A stretch of DNA of 64,000 bases from Oscheius dolichura (GCA_932521035.1 OW051492.1:4092001-4156000), one strand, 5' to 3'. Shown: positions 12,442 through 24,673, counted from the stretch's first letter. Numbers and translations are program-made. Notes: generated from the letters alone by a model not told the origin.

Positions 12442-12691
12442 TGTCAAATGCACCATTTCAATTATATACGCAGTTATATAGAACTCATGCTATACAGCCG
12501 TGATTCAGAAGTTTTATACACTAAAGAAATCAAATCATTCTCAACCATTGACTCATCAATTTGTAACAATAATTTCAGCAGAACTTGCCTTATTATTTGT
12601 TCCGGTCTTTTGTCTTTTTTTCTTATCACAAAGGCTTCTTTGTTCAATAGTATTACTTCAGGTAAGACCTCATAGCCGTCCACCAGAGCTT
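12442..12691 (+). other. Coding-looking hydrophobic stretch, unresolved
   Basis: An ATG at 12439-12441 reads MSNAPFQLYTQLYRTHAIQ before a possible GT donor, and after an AATTTCAG acceptor a hydrophobic segment AELALLFVPVFCLFFLSQRL appears. It may be a short two-helix membrane protein or an alternative first exon of the TLC gene. In the frame of the downstream ATG at 12692 there is a TAA immediately before it, so a simple fusion is not supported. Confidence 0.3.
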
Positions 12692-14005
12692 ATAAATGGA
12701 GAAAGAACAGATTCTCTGGTGGACTCATGATCAGTGGAAAGCTTTTGGGCTTGGAGTATTTTGGGTATGCCAAGTTACTATATTATGTTACCTTTTTTAG
12801 ATATTGCTTTCATTTGGGGTGTATCGTTTTATGCAATTTGTTGCACGGTGGTATTTATTTGGTAAATGTACATTCCGGACATTTTCTTATTTTGGTATAC
12901 GAAGAGGAGAACGGGACAGCCGAACTTTATCAGTCAGTTCGTTATTTTCTTCACCAACAAATAATGATTACAGAGTGTTCCACCTAATAAGAAATGGCGG
13001 ATATCTAACGAAGCAATTTCTTTAATTCATTCCGTCGTTAGCGGAATGTGGGCGGCTTATGCCCTTCTTTTCTATAAAGAGCTGGCAGAAGATCTTGTAA
13101 ATTATCGCTGTGACGTCGCTATCAATTTAGTATGCTTATTCTTTAACAAATTTCAATTTTCCGTATAGATTTTCATGTCGGGTGGTTATCTCTTCCATGA
13201 TCTTGTTGATCTACTAGTTAACGAACAGTCTGCGCGTATTATGGAGCTTTTATTTCACCATGTTGTTGTGCTGACTGCTTTTGCTGTTACCCTGGTTTGC
13301 TGTTTTCTATTTTTTCTATCTTTTTAGATCTCTAAAAAATACCTTGGAGTTGTGATTTTTGGTCTTCTGATGGAATTAAATTCTATCTTTCTTCATTCCC
13401 GCAGTCTTTTAAATCTGTTAGTTGCTTTTGACTTCTTGAGATGTACTGTTACAGATACGGTGAGAATAAAAAGTCGGCACTGTTTCGTATGGTTGCGCTT
13501 TTCAATATGCTTACTCTGTTGGTCTTCCGGATGTTTGTTTCTGCATATCTCATTTACTGGGCCGTTAGTTTTTTGTTCATTACTGACAGACCGCCGTTAT
13601 ATTTAGTTCGCAAACATGATGAATATGAAATGGTATCTTAGCCTAATTGTTCTTCTTGTAATACTTTCCCTGGGTACCACTAATACTGTTCTGGCGTACC
13701 GAGTTATGGCTGCAGATGGTCTGCTAGGTAAGGCTAAGCTAAAACTATTAATGCCCTTCCAGGAAAATCACGTGCTCGCAAATCTCCACGACCCACTGAA
13801 AGCACTGTAGCTGAAGTTGGAGAAGCTAATGCTTCAGCAATAGCTATTGACGTAAATGATGAAGAAGAGAAGAACGACGAGGTAAAATCAAAATTTTGAT
13901 AAGTGCACTTTGGTTGTTCAGGAAGCGCCTCATGAAGTAGCTGTTCAGACAGAAATTCACCGTCTAGTGGATGATAGCACCCAAGTAGATTCCGTTCCAA
14001 CTTAA
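12692..14005 (+). CDS. TLC-domain membrane protein (TLCD1/2, FLD-1 type)
   Basis: Related to TLCD1/TLCD2 and nematode FLD-1, multi-pass proteins that limit polyunsaturated phospholipids and so tune membrane fluidity. Diagnostic segments are SVPPNKKWRISNEAISLIHS, VVSGMWAAYALLFYKEL, MSGGYLFHDLVDLLVNEQ, ARIMELLFHHVVVLTAF, GLLMELNSIFLHSRSLLNL and ALFNMLTLLVFRMFVSAYLI. An acidic Ser/Pro tail follows, stop TAA 14003-14005. Introns are about 36-60 bases. The N-terminal joins are less sure: the ATG at 12692 (MEKEQILWWTHDQWKAF) joins in phase through 36- and 41-base introns, but another first exon is possible. The start follows a CCACCAG acceptor by nine bases. Confidence 0.82.
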
Positions 14006-14356
14006 CCATATTGTTTCACAGCTTTTAAGTTTTTGATATTACTTTCCGTGCAATTTGAGATTTCGCATATTTCAGCTATTACCTGTTTGCATATCAATTC
14101 ATGTACAGCAAATGTACAAAACATCTTTAATAATTATTTATGTGCCGCTTATTTTCACTATTTATTATTACAATCACTTGCCTAACATTACCATTGTTTG
14201 CCATTCTGTATTCTATATATTTTAAATTTCATTTCAACCATCCACACATTCATGCATACAAATAAAAGTATATTTCACGCTTTGATTGTTCATAAAAAAT
14301 ATCAGATTATATATGTACATTTCCAATCTACGCATGCTAAAATTGTTCTTACTTAG
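14006..14356. other. AT-rich intergenic stretch
   Basis: Holds a likely polyadenylation region (AATAAAAG near 14261) of the TLC gene. Ends in a CTTACTTAG acceptor directly at the next ATG. No other feature seen. Confidence 0.4.
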
Positions 14357-15387
14357 ATGCGCAGAAAGCCACCTGCTACGGAAAAAGAAGCTAAACTTTC
14401 AAACAAGTAAGCTGAAGTTTTGCTTTATTTTTTTTCTTTAGAACTAAAAATATCACAAAAATTGATGAAACTAATGATGGTGGATGTAACTCGAGGAGGT
14501 ATATATATCTTTATTTCTAGGGTAGTGCGATTTTTGCAGGAATTCCTTTCGCCAGTCCGTGCGCTCCTCTCAATCTAAAGTCGAAAATACACAAGTAAAG
14601 CTGGAGGAGAGCGGCATTTGCTCCGATAATCTTGATGGCGGTATAGAGGATAATTTTGAAACTTCCCCAGAAAGATCTTTAAATGTTCGTAGGAAATGTA
14701 CAAACGACAAGGCAAGTTTTTTAATAATAGTAATTGCCCGCATTCAATTTCAAAAGCGATCTGTATCTACAACGTTTTTATACTAATTTGTAGAATAAAA
14801 ACCTCCCAATGAAAAGCTCCATTTCGAAATTATCTCTAAAAAGCAATTGTGCTACCATCGGTAGTCTTACCCCTATGAAGGGACCAAAAGGAAAAGGTAG
14901 CCATTTAAATCACTTGATCAATCCTGTCAGAAGGTAAACTTGTATTGCTCCATGAAGAAAATAATCAACTTAATGAGGAGATTAATACGCTTCGAAAAGA
15001 GGTCGACCTTTGGAATAAACGTCTGAAACGAGGTAATCTTTTCCTGGCGAGTACAAATCATGTTTAGGAAGCAGGCTTGCCAAATTCAAAAAGGAAATGA
15101 AGCTTTTGGATAGCAGAGTTAAGGATCTTGAAGAAGAACGCAAAAAGTTGGATGAAAAAATGGATGAAGACAGGGAACGATCGGCTTGCGCTGAAAAGTG
15201 TGTAGAAAAAACGCTGAACAGCATTAAGGCAGTCTTGCTAGCAGCGAAAGTACCTTTTACTGGTACGCTAGCAATTTATCGGTATGATTTTAATTTTAGA
15301 TGCCAAAACATCGAGTGGAAGAAACGCTACTGCCTTCTTGAGAAGTTTATCAGCGAAAGACAAGACATTGCTGTTAGAAACGCTTAA
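14357..15387 (+). CDS. Coiled-coil protein of unknown family
   Basis: About seven exons give a Ser/Lys-rich N-terminal half (QSVRSSQSKVENTQVKLEES, NLPMKSSISKLSLKSN) and a C-terminal coiled coil: HEENNQLNEEINTLRKEVD, KEMKLLDSRVKDLEEERKKL, ERSACAEKCVEKTLNSIK. The layout (basic disordered head, heptad-rich tail) resembles small nuclear or centrosomal proteins such as geminin-type factors, but no diagnostic motif was found, so no function is given. One intron, starting near 14709, appears to use a GC donor (AAG|GCAAGT). The ATG directly follows CTTACTTAG. Confidence 0.6.
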
Positions 15388-15490
15388 GCAACGGAATTTT
15401 GTTTTGACGGATCAGTCTGAATAAACAGTTTCGGTCGTCTGGTTTGCTGTTATTGAAGTTATACACACATTAAAATATTGAACACTTCAT

Positions 15491-17984
15491 TTACCTAAAA
15501 TATTTAAAGCCAGCAAAAGCGCCAAGGACAGCCATACTAGAGTAGAATAAAAGCATTACCGTGGGTTTCCCGGACTTCGATATTAGCAAGCGATCTTTTT
15601 GCTCACGGCAAGACGTTAACCATTTTTCATAAGTTTTCATCGGGTTCCGCACGTCTTCGATAAGATAGAAGTCGTCATGACATGAAAAGAAACTGCAGAC
15701 CCGAGCAAAACTAGAGAAGAAATTTATTTCGGGTGTTTAGAAGAAAAGTACCTTTTAGCTGTGTTGGTGGCTAGTAATACATCAGATCCTTTTGATCTTA
15801 CTTCTACTCGGAATGATCCAAAAATCCGTCTTAAATCGTCTTGCAGGTGCATACATTCATCTCTGGTTATCTGAAAGCAGCTAGTTGATAAATGCCAATA
15901 TTCACCTGGGTTGAGATAAATGGACTTAAAATTACGGAAAACATTGGAAAATTTGGTATCTCTGTAACCCAATTTAGCCATCGTATTTTTATCCTCTTTT
16001 TGATTAGAATAATATCAGGTCTCTGTCCGGGAGGATCATCACCTAACTACCATTTTCAGTATAATTAATAAGCTCTTTTTATACCAAATTGCAATGTTGA
16101 TTATCTATTAAAGGAATAGGTATTCTATTCACAATTCTTGCTCGAAGAACAATGAGGAGCTTACTAAAACTCCAGGGCATTTTATTTGAGTTAGTTGAAG
16201 GGCACCTGAAATTTAATATTTTTTCTATAAGTAATTTTAAATACTTTGTAAAAGCATATAAGTGGGCAGTTTTTAGAAATATTTTTCCTGTCACAAGAGC
16301 ATCATATCCGGCGTTATGATATAGATTACCATCTTTAGAATATATATATATATATATATACAAAGAAAAATACTCACTATCAAAAGTTGATGACATATGC
16401 TTGCCAGGTATTACTTCGGGGTAAGCAAACGGTAAGACAGCAGCGCAAGAAGGGCTGAAAACCAGTATATGATATACTTAGTAATAACGTACGAATCGAA
16501 ATAGTTCCCAAGTGTTTCTAAAGAAAAATTATGAACACCTTGAGAAGAGAGAATATCCTGAACTGCAGAAGACAGAACTTTGGTATCCACTATTAAAGGA
16601 AATATACTCATTAGTGCACTTTTCCAGGTTTTATAGCTTTCTATGAGAATACATTAACTAAGAGATATTATTTTACCTGGTAAATCTGCCTCAAAGCAAT
16701 GGTAAATGTACAAAAAGTCCAAAAGGGAATTATGACCAATTAGCGGTTTTTTACATTCAGATATGCACTTAAAAATGCGCGACACACCCAACAATTCATT
16801 CAGTAAACTAAGCCTGTGTAAACATTCAAGATACTCTCTTACACTGTCAAGTTTGTCTTCTGCCGTCTCTTTTCACACGATTTTCGAAAAATAAGAGGTA
16901 TTTCTGCAACGTACAACTAAGTGAACTATACAAATGCATTGAAAGAAAATCTTACTAATGTTCGCGACGCGTCAAGTTGAAAATCAAACATGGGAAACTC
17001 TTGACTCAGTGCATAAACAACGGCAGCAGCTTCCAAAGCTGTTAGTGGGCTATACCAAAGAGTTGAATCACTGGAAACAAATGTTGAACGCCAAAAGAAT
17101 CTCTTATTTTTCTGTCATCCAGTGATCAACTTCATCTTCATTTGTGAGATCACGCAAACAAAGATTAATAAGCATAGGATGAGAGAGTCGCACCCGCTGC
17201 TCTGCGCAAGACTTTTTCTCTATTACATCTCTTGAATCATCTTCTTCTATTGTCTGAAATCATTATTATCGCCATACGTAAAACAACGTACAGCTTCTAA
17301 CAGCACTCTCAACTTCAAAATTTGTATTCGATTATCCAGCTTATCCGTTAGAATACTATAAGTAATACGCAAATTTCTATAAAATACCCACTCATAGTCA
17401 AAAGTATTGTTTAAAAGATCGCTTTTAATTTTACTGTATTCTTCGTTGTTAAGATATGTTACTCCATTTTGGACTAGCTGAAAAGTGTAAATTAATCAAT
17501 TTTGAAACTAACTTTGTTAAAATCAAAATTGTGATGGGACAAAAATGTCATGGCACTCAAAGAAAAAGAGAACACGCGCTTACATAATCTTTTGAACAGA
17601 TAAATACAGAAAACATCAACTTCGAATCTAAAACCCATTCAGTATTAGCTAAAGTCAATGTTCCCTGTCATCTATTTCCTTAAAACATGCGACGCCGATT
17701 TGACAAGGTGGAAACTTCTTAACGCTTTCACATAATTTAATGTATCTTAAATTTACTTTACTGGTGCTAAATATTTTAAAATGAACCTTTCTTCTGCTGT
17801 GTCAAAAAGGCTGACTGCATTCGACTTGCAGGATGATGGTAAACCAAGAAATTCTAGATCCACAGCTGTAAGAAAAGTGTACAGTTATAAAAAGCAGGTA
17901 TAACTTACAAATAAAAGAACTGGCTCTAATAGTACTTTCAATATTAGTAAACCAGTGACTGTAGGAGCCCTCGGTGATTTCCAT
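15491..17984 (-). CDS. PNLDC1: PNLDC1/PARN-type 3'-5' exonuclease with C-terminal anchor
   Basis: A DEDD-family deadenylase of the PARN group; PNLDC1 trims piRNA 3' ends in animals. The active-site residues are visible: Asp and Glu in SVDLEFLGLPSS (after exon 1, near 17860), Asp in PLIGHNSLLDFLYIYHCFEA (near 16730), and His/Asp in YHNAGYDALVTGKIFLKTAH (near 16300). SLFDTAEERFILKYL matches the family's second conserved block. The last exon ends KPTVMLLFYSSMAVLGAFAGF before KYFR and stop, a C-terminal membrane helix as in PNLDC1 rather than PARN. Introns are mostly about 40-60 bases. The start lies after a TTTTTTTTCAG acceptor. Confidence 0.85.
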
Positions 17985-18440
17985 TATTTACTTACCTGAA
18001 AAAAAATCAATCAACTTCTGCCACTTTGTGCATAGTGAGAACACCAGTACAGATAAAGTAACATGCACTTCACCGTCCTATCTTCAAAATGGTATAAAAT
18101 ATATATAACATATGCAGATATATACGAAAAGCAGCAAAGGATACATGAAACACCCTTACCATGAAAAAAAGATGGTCGTAATTTAGTGTAATTTGTATTT
18201 TGGCGTAGTGTAATATTCCAGTTTTTTTGTGAATTCTTATATGTAACTTTTATGTTTCTCGGAGAATACTATTGTTTGATGCATGAACAGGGAATATTAC
18301 AAGGTGGTTTACCTAACCCTTTCTGCTTCCTTATTCCTCTTCAAATTACATCATCATTTTTCACATGTGTAATACACTTGTGTTTTATTTTCTTATGCTA
18401 AACGTTTATACATTTAGGCGTAAAATAATATTTTTATTGT
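17985..18440. other. Divergent intergenic region
   Basis: AT-rich, between PNLDC1 (-) and SLC25A46 (+), so it probably holds both promoters. No open frame of note and no clear motif. Confidence 0.4.
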
Positions 18441-20305
18441 ATGGATACTTCGAAGCCGTTTTCTAGAATAGCAGCCTCAGGAGACCAACAACGAAATGGT
18501 GCGTTCAGCGCCATTGTAAACATGTAGCTTTTAAGGCCCGTCTTGGACAAATGGAAATGAACCTTCATCTCCTATTCTTCCTGAGAACGATCACAGCTTG
18601 ATCAGCCTGTTTATTGGAGGAGCAGAGTAAGAATTTATGACTAGTTTGTTTACATTATCAGTATTGCATCACGAGTCTTTGTGACACATCCATGCACAGT
18701 TCTGAGAAGACAATGCCAAGTACATCAGTTCGCTAAAACCCTCCATTTGACGCCCTTTACACTCGTACCAGTAGCTTGCAATATAATTTCAAAAGAGGTG
18801 ACATTATTAATTAAATGTAACAATTAAATGTTAGGGTGTCCTAACATTTTGGAAAGGAACTATTGGCACATGCGTCGTTTGGGGTTTATCCAATATAACC
18901 GAAATTGTACTATCTGATTTGTTCGGACTTCCAAGGTATGCTTTTGAGTGAAAACACGTATTCTATTTCTTAAGGAAAGTTGTTGCTAATGGAAGTAGCG
19001 AAAAATATTGGAAGCATATTGTCTTGAAATCTTGTACTTTGTTCACTATGACACCTTTCATAGTCTCCGGTTTCACTGAAACTGTCCGTGTAAGATTCTA
19101 AGTGACATATTCTAGATCCATTATAGAGTGAGGCCGGTCTTGGGGTAGAAGACAGTAAAGTTTTTGATGTATTAACTAAAGGAGTCGACAGGATGAGGTT
19201 AGCCGCATAACATCTATTTATATTTATGTTTTTTAAGGTTTTTAATTTTCGGAGCACGCGATTCATCGCGGAAATTCTCGGTTCTTAATTTAGCTATTCC
19301 TACGACAATTTTTGGTACAGTTCATTATATATTCGAAAATGCCCTTCATCGAATATTTTACCTCATGGGAAAACGCTACATTGTACGCCCTTTATTTATC
19401 TGTACAAACCCTACTACAGAACAGAAAACGAGAAGAAGAAAAATCTAAATATCAACAGTTTGTTCCAATGATGTTTGCTAATTTAACTTCCTCAGTCTTA
19501 ACTGATCTGATTTTATTCCCTTTTGAAACCGTTCTTCATCGTTTATACATCCAAGGTAAAAATTAATTTTGGTTATGTTAAACTTTACAGGAACAAGAAC
19601 CCTTATTGATAATCTTGATACAGGAATTGGAGCAGTATCATTGACGGTGAAATATAACGGCTTCTTTGACTGTTTGAAAAGTATAATTGAAAGAGAAGGC
19701 TTCTTTGCTTTGTACAGTGTATGCACCCTTTCTGTGTTATTTTACTGCTATAGGGAGTTGGTGCGCTGGTTATGCAGTACATGCTGCACTACGCGCTTCA
19801 ACAGTTAGCCCGGGTTTGTTTTGACCGTGGTTCTGAAGTTTTGCGAAAGGCAACAGCGCACCATCCGATTACTACACCGCCTCTTTCGACGAACACCAGT
19901 TACGCAGGTGCATATTCATAATTACTTTTTAAATATGTTATAGGGCCTTTTTCTGGTCCTATTTCTTCGACGGCGCCACATACTGGACCTTTCTCTCAGC
20001 CAATGTCCCCTGTAAACAGACCTAAAAAGTGAGTATACTATTATTATCTTGCATTGTTTTATAGAGTCCTGACAGTAGCGTCACCTCCACGAGATCCAAC
20101 ACAGTTTCCTACATTCGGCGAATCAGCAGCACATTTTAATGCTGGTAGTAACTACAGCTCGAGTCGGCCTAACGTTTTTGGAAGCCCTCCACGGTTAGAG
20201 GTGTAAAATGCTTTTCTTTATTCCTATTTTAGAAGCCACAAGTCTAGCACTCTTCCGACATTGTCGTTAAATACAGACAACTTAGGTGATCCATTCAGTG
20301 GATAA
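18441..20305 (+). CDS. SLC25A46: SLC25A46 mitochondrial outer-membrane carrier with long tail
   Basis: SLC25A46 is an Ugo1-like outer-membrane member of the mitochondrial carrier family that acts in mitochondrial dynamics. Seen in order: SLISLFIGGAE, RVFVTHPCTVLRRQCQVHQF, LTPFTLVPVACNIISKEGVL, FTMTPFIVSGFTETVRS, LAIPTTIFGTVHYIFENAL, LILFPFETVLHRLYIQG, RTLIDNLDTGIGAV and GVGALVMQYMLHYALQQLAR. About 120 further residues, rich in Ser, Pro, Gly and Asn (GPFSQPMSPVNRPKK, PTFGESAAHFNAGSNYSSSR, NLGDPFSG), follow over three more exons; human SLC25A46 stops soon after the last carrier helix, so this tail is unusual. Stop TAA 20303-20305. Introns about 35-45 bases. Confidence 0.88.
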
Positions 20306-20567
20306 TTTCCAGTCAATTAAGATTGGTAGTTTATTTTGCCGTTTAGTACAGAGCTCAAAGTTTCGGGTGTTTTTGATTATTTCTACTTTTGTTTCATAAC
20401 ATTCTCAAGATTATTTCGCATGTTGTACTGTTCAGATTCAGATGCAGACACAGTGTAAAAATATAAATAGTTTTTAAATATAGTTTCTACTTTAATTAGG
20501 TTACAGGCCTCTTTATATCCAAAAATTGAATTATTCCTAATGTTTTTTCTTTTAGATAGTGATCGCC
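20306..20567. other. Short gap between SLC25A46 and EIF3J
   Basis: AT-rich, with a T-rich TCTTTTAG acceptor 12 bases before the EIF3J ATG. The short distance on the same strand is compatible with an operon. Confidence 0.4.
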
Positions 20568-21399
20568 ATGGGAGACAATTGGGGCAAGTTTTGAGTGTTA
20601 CATTGAATTAAATTTATTTAGATGACGACGATTTTGTGCCTGATGTGGCTTCAATTGCACCTCCACCTGTTCCTATTACTGAACAGCAGCAGCAAGCGTC
20701 TAAGCCTGTGGCGCCAAAAAAACAAGTTTTTATTAAATGATGTTCTTAACATATGTAACTATTAAGGAAATTAATATGGAAAGCTTAGGACGCGAATTGA
20801 CGGCTGCAGAAAGAGAGGAAATACAGCGACGAAGTGAATTGCTGATGGCTCGAGATATGTTCGGTATTGCTATAAAATTATCCTGTACTTCCTTTCCATA
20901 GGGTTTGGCGAAGGTGAAGAAGCTGAAACCGTACCTTATGATGACATTGTAACTAAAGAAGAATTTGAGGAATGGGGAACTAAAGTGCTTTACCGCTTAT
21001 GCTGTTATAATCGTTTTTTAGGTGGGAACATTTCTGGCAAAGCGGCATAAAGCTGCCCATTACGGTGACTTGATAAATAAATTAATTCTCTCCGTTTCCG
21101 AAAAACGTTTGTGATTTATCTTTTTTTTTAAATTACTGTAATTTAGTTGATGCCGCGGAAATTAGAAAAATATCCAATCATCTCAAAGCTCTTGCTGATT
21201 CCAAGAAGGATGATAAACCGAAAACTATTACCGCTGGAGGAGCTAAGAAGAAAAAGGCGACGTTGAAAGGAGCTGGAACAAAAGGAAATGACTACGACGA
21301 TTACGGCGGAGGTTTGTTGCTTACAATAACAGGTATATGTTTTAAGGCCATAATGGAAAATATGACGAATACGATGCATATGGAGACGACTTTATGTGA
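20568..21399 (+). CDS. EIF3J: EIF3J, translation initiation factor 3 subunit J
   Basis: EIF3J binds the 40S decoding centre and helps eIF3 recruitment and recycling. The first exon encodes MGDNW, joined by an apparent GC-AG intron (GGG|GCAAGT) to DDDDFVPDVASIAPPPVP, the typical acidic start. Then LGRELTAAEREEIQRRSELL, FGEGEEAETVPYDDIVTKEE, FLAKRHKAAHYGDLINKLIL, AAEIRKISNHLKALADSKK, a Lys-rich stretch and the hallmark end DYDDYGGGHNGKYDEY-DDFM. Stop TGA 21397-21399. Introns are about 35-50 bases. The gene looks complete. Confidence 0.93.
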
Positions 21400-21720
21400 T
21401 AAGCCTACTGCTGTTAACCTTTGATTTTATCACATTTCTACCTTGATGGGTTTGTAGTGTGAGAAGAAGGCCAATAAATGTTTTGTTGTTAACCTTGTGT
21501 ACGCCTAGAAGACAGATAACAGTAATGCAGCGAGTAATAAAACAAGCATTTCCGCCGAAGCGTTGTACTCGGGCAAAAGCGTAGTTTGTTGGCTTTCATC
21601 TCCTTTGGAAAAGAGAGCTTTCTTTTGCGGAATCTAAAATCAGCTCATTGCATTTTCCTCGTCACGCAAGCCCTCCCCTCCTTTGACATATCAATCCATT
21701 TAGATTCAAATATTCGCAAA
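21400..21720. other. Intergenic stretch before KDM1A
   Basis: Contains an AATAAA-like signal (CCAATAAATG near 21472) for EIF3J and an ATTTAG acceptor 17 bases before the KDM1A ATG. Composition rises in GC toward the right. Confidence 0.4.
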
Positions 21721-24636
21721 ATGGAAGATGGATTGATATCCATGGGGCAGTTAGTGGCCAACGGAGAGATGGAGAGTATGTGCTGGGAAGATGACGAGCT
21801 GGCCTTGCGAATCGCTGCTAGCCAGGGTCGTCACCCCTGGAACGAGATGACCAGTCTGGAAAGGCGCTGTTTCCACGATGTAACCGCTGATAAAGACATT
21901 TTAAAAATTTATTTATTTATAAGGAATAAAATCGTAAGTTTAGACCATAATTTTATAAAGACGAAGTTTTATTTCAGCTGCAGCATTGGCATATGGAGCC
22001 GAATGTTGAGGTAACTTGGGAAAACGTGATCGCGCACCTGGCCGAGCCATACAACGGTAAGTATCTAGATATAAAAAAAGGAAGAAATGCAACTGGGTTC
22101 AGCTAAGAGAGACCTGGTCCGGCGGATATTGCTCTACCTGACCCGGTACGGCTACATCAACTACGGCTGTTTCCACCGGCTGACAGGTGAGGAGACGCCA
22201 TGGAGGGGAAGAGAGAGGGAGAAGTTTAGCCGTCTCCCGACACAGGACACGGAAACTTGTGGTCGTCATTGGAGGAGGAATGGCCGGGGTGGCGGCCGCC
22301 AAGCAGCTCGACTCCTTCGGGATGGACGTCGTCTTACTGGAGGCCAGTGTGAGTCGGCCGCTTGAGGCATACTAACAAGGGACACAGAGCCGACTGGGAG
22401 GCCGGGTGCTGACGAAGCGACTGGTCAACTCGTTCGCCGACGGACTCAAGCCGAAGACGAGGCTGGTCTTCGGGGCCGACCTGGGGGGCGAGTATGTCCG
22501 TGGCTGCCGTGAGTCCGTTCGTCTGTCCTCCGTAGCCCCCCTTCAGATGCCAACCCCTTCACCCCCCTCATCAAACAGCTCAGCTGCACCCCCGTCCAGC
22601 TGTCCTCCCGGGTGCCCCTCTACGACGAGACCGGCAAGCACATTGACTCCCAGCGAGTCGACCTCATCAAGGCCAAGTTCTTGTGAGTCTCTCTTATCCC
22701 CGTTTGATCCCCGTTCCAGGAATATGTCGACCGCCCTGTTGTACCTGGTCAATGTGAAGAACGTGACCGCCGTCGACGGGGAGCCACTCGACTTGAAGGC
22801 CGCCTTTGACCAGATTCTGGAGTCAGTTTGGCCATTTTCGAGGAAACGACAAATTACAGACACTGTGAAATGAGCAATTTGAAGCGGGAAGAACGCTACT
22901 GGGAGAATTATCACGAACTGGTGGGGAAGGTCAACCAGACGATGCTCGAGGTGGGCACGGGACGGCGGGAGGAGACGACCCGATTCAGATATCCGAATTG
23001 AACGAGAGCGGCCGTCTGCTGGAGAAGAAGGCCGCCGACCTGGAGAAAATGAAGGTTGATGGCCGGCTGAGCGAGATCGAGGCGGAGCTCGCGTCCCGCT
23101 TCCTCTACGTGGACATGTGCCGCTTCAACAAGCTCTACGACGCGGCCAAGGAGCGCCGCGCCACCCTCACCGCCCTGCTCAAGGACATCAAGAAGAACGA
23201 GCCTAGGTAGGCCCCTGATGATCAGGCAGACGTCTCTTGCAGCGACTGTTTCATGAACGAGAACGACAAGCGGGTCCTGGACTGGTTCCTCGCCTCCCTC
23301 GAGGGCTGTGTCGGCGCCTGTCTCGACGAGCTGCCCATCGAGTTCTACGACCCGGCTGTCATTGACGGCCACAAGGAATTCAACATGGGCTGTGGGTGCC
23401 TCGTCTTACTGTAGAAACAAGGGCAATTTCAGTGAAGGAAGGCTTCGGCCCGTTCGTCGCCCGCCTGGCCACCATCGACAAAGTGCAGACCAACTCGAGG
23501 GTCACCGGCATCCAATACACCCAAGACAGTGAGCATATCCCCTTGTGAAAGAAATATTCATCCGTTTCAGAGGTGGTCGTCGACGTTTCTCGGACGATAG
23601 TCAAAAAGGGAGACGGAGAGGAGCCGGGGGAGACAGTGGAGGACCGGATCACGGCAGACGCCGTCGTCTGTACGGTGCCTTTGGGAGTCCTCAAGAGAAA
23701 TGCCATCCAGTTCGATCCGCCACTCCCCGAGGCGAAAAAGGAGGCCATCGAGAAGATGGGCTTCGGCGTCATCAACAAGGTCGTCCTCGTTTTCGAGAAA
23801 CCCTTCTGGAATACCGAGCAGAGCTTCTTTGGCCATCTGAACTCGTGGGGGTACGCTTCGGCAAACATTTTCGAATTCCAGATTTAGGTCGTCACGTGGC
23901 GAATATTACCTCTTCACATCCATTGGGACAAAGCCCGTTTTGAGTGCCGTCATGGCCGGCACTGCTGCTCAATGCGAACAGCCCAAGGAAGTCATTGTAA
24001 ACGGAGCGATGACCGTTCTTAAAAATATATTCGGCACCAGTTCCACTCCGAAAGAGGCAAGTTATTCCAAATAACAACCAATTATCCGTTACAGCCAAAA
24101 GAAGCATTTGTAACAAAATGGCAGGCGGATAAGAACTTCTACGGCAGCCATTCGTTTGTCCAAAAGGGAGCCAATTGTGAGTAGGCATGCTTCTTGTCAT
24201 GCTCCATTTGGGACTCCAGAATTGCCTATTATTCAGATGAAATGTACGACATTTTGGCTGAGCCTTTAGCTGGCACGTCCACTGATCCCACACTACCAGC
24301 AACATCTCGAGTATTCTTTGCTGGAGAACACACATACAGAAGTGACCCTGCCACCCTACAGGTTATAGGTCCGTATAAAAAACAAAGATTTTTTAGGGAG
24401 CTTTCTTAAGTGGCATGCGTGCCGCAGCTGAAGTGGCAGACCACCTGATCGGACAGCCATTTCTCAAAAATACCAAGGAAGACTATGTTGATCTCAGTGA
24501 CGAGGAAGAGGTAAGCTACTATTGTTTCACTTCCATGCCCCATGAATAGGAAAATAAATCCTCGAGAGAAGCGCCTATTGCTTCAGATCTTCAAGCTACA
24601 AATGGCGACGACGACGATATCCAGATCTTACCATAA
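21721..24636 (+). CDS. KDM1A: Lysine-specific histone demethylase 1 (LSD1/KDM1A)
   Basis: FAD-dependent amine oxidase that demethylates H3K4me1/2 with CoREST. SWIRM domain: EMTSLERRCFHDVTADKD, then a 3' part with WHMEPNVEVTWENVIAHL and YLTRYGYINYGCFHRL. FAD-binding loop: VVIGGGMAGVAAAKQLDSFG near 22262, then SRLGGRVLTKR. The two-helix tower is present (ELVGKVNQTMLE to LLKDIKKNEPR, about 22.9-23.2 kb), which argues for LSD1 rather than LSD2. The oxidase half has CTVPLGVLKRNAIQFDPPLP, the lysine of MGFGVINKVVLVFEKPFW (equivalent to LSD1 Lys661), SRGEYYLFTSIGTKPVLS and RVFFAGEHTYRSDPATLQG. The acidic tail ends DDDDIQILP, stop 24634-24636. Exons up to about 23.9 kb are GC-rich and later ones AT-rich. 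Confidence 0.95.
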
Positions 24637-24673
24637 TAAAGTTACACACTGCCAATCTAATACCACGGAGAGC

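Noticed and set aside
18840..18862. End of a TATAGTTC-type MITE (TTTTGGAAAGGAACTAT)
   Set aside because: It codes for conserved SLC25A46 residues (TFWKGTIG) and has no inverted partner nearby.
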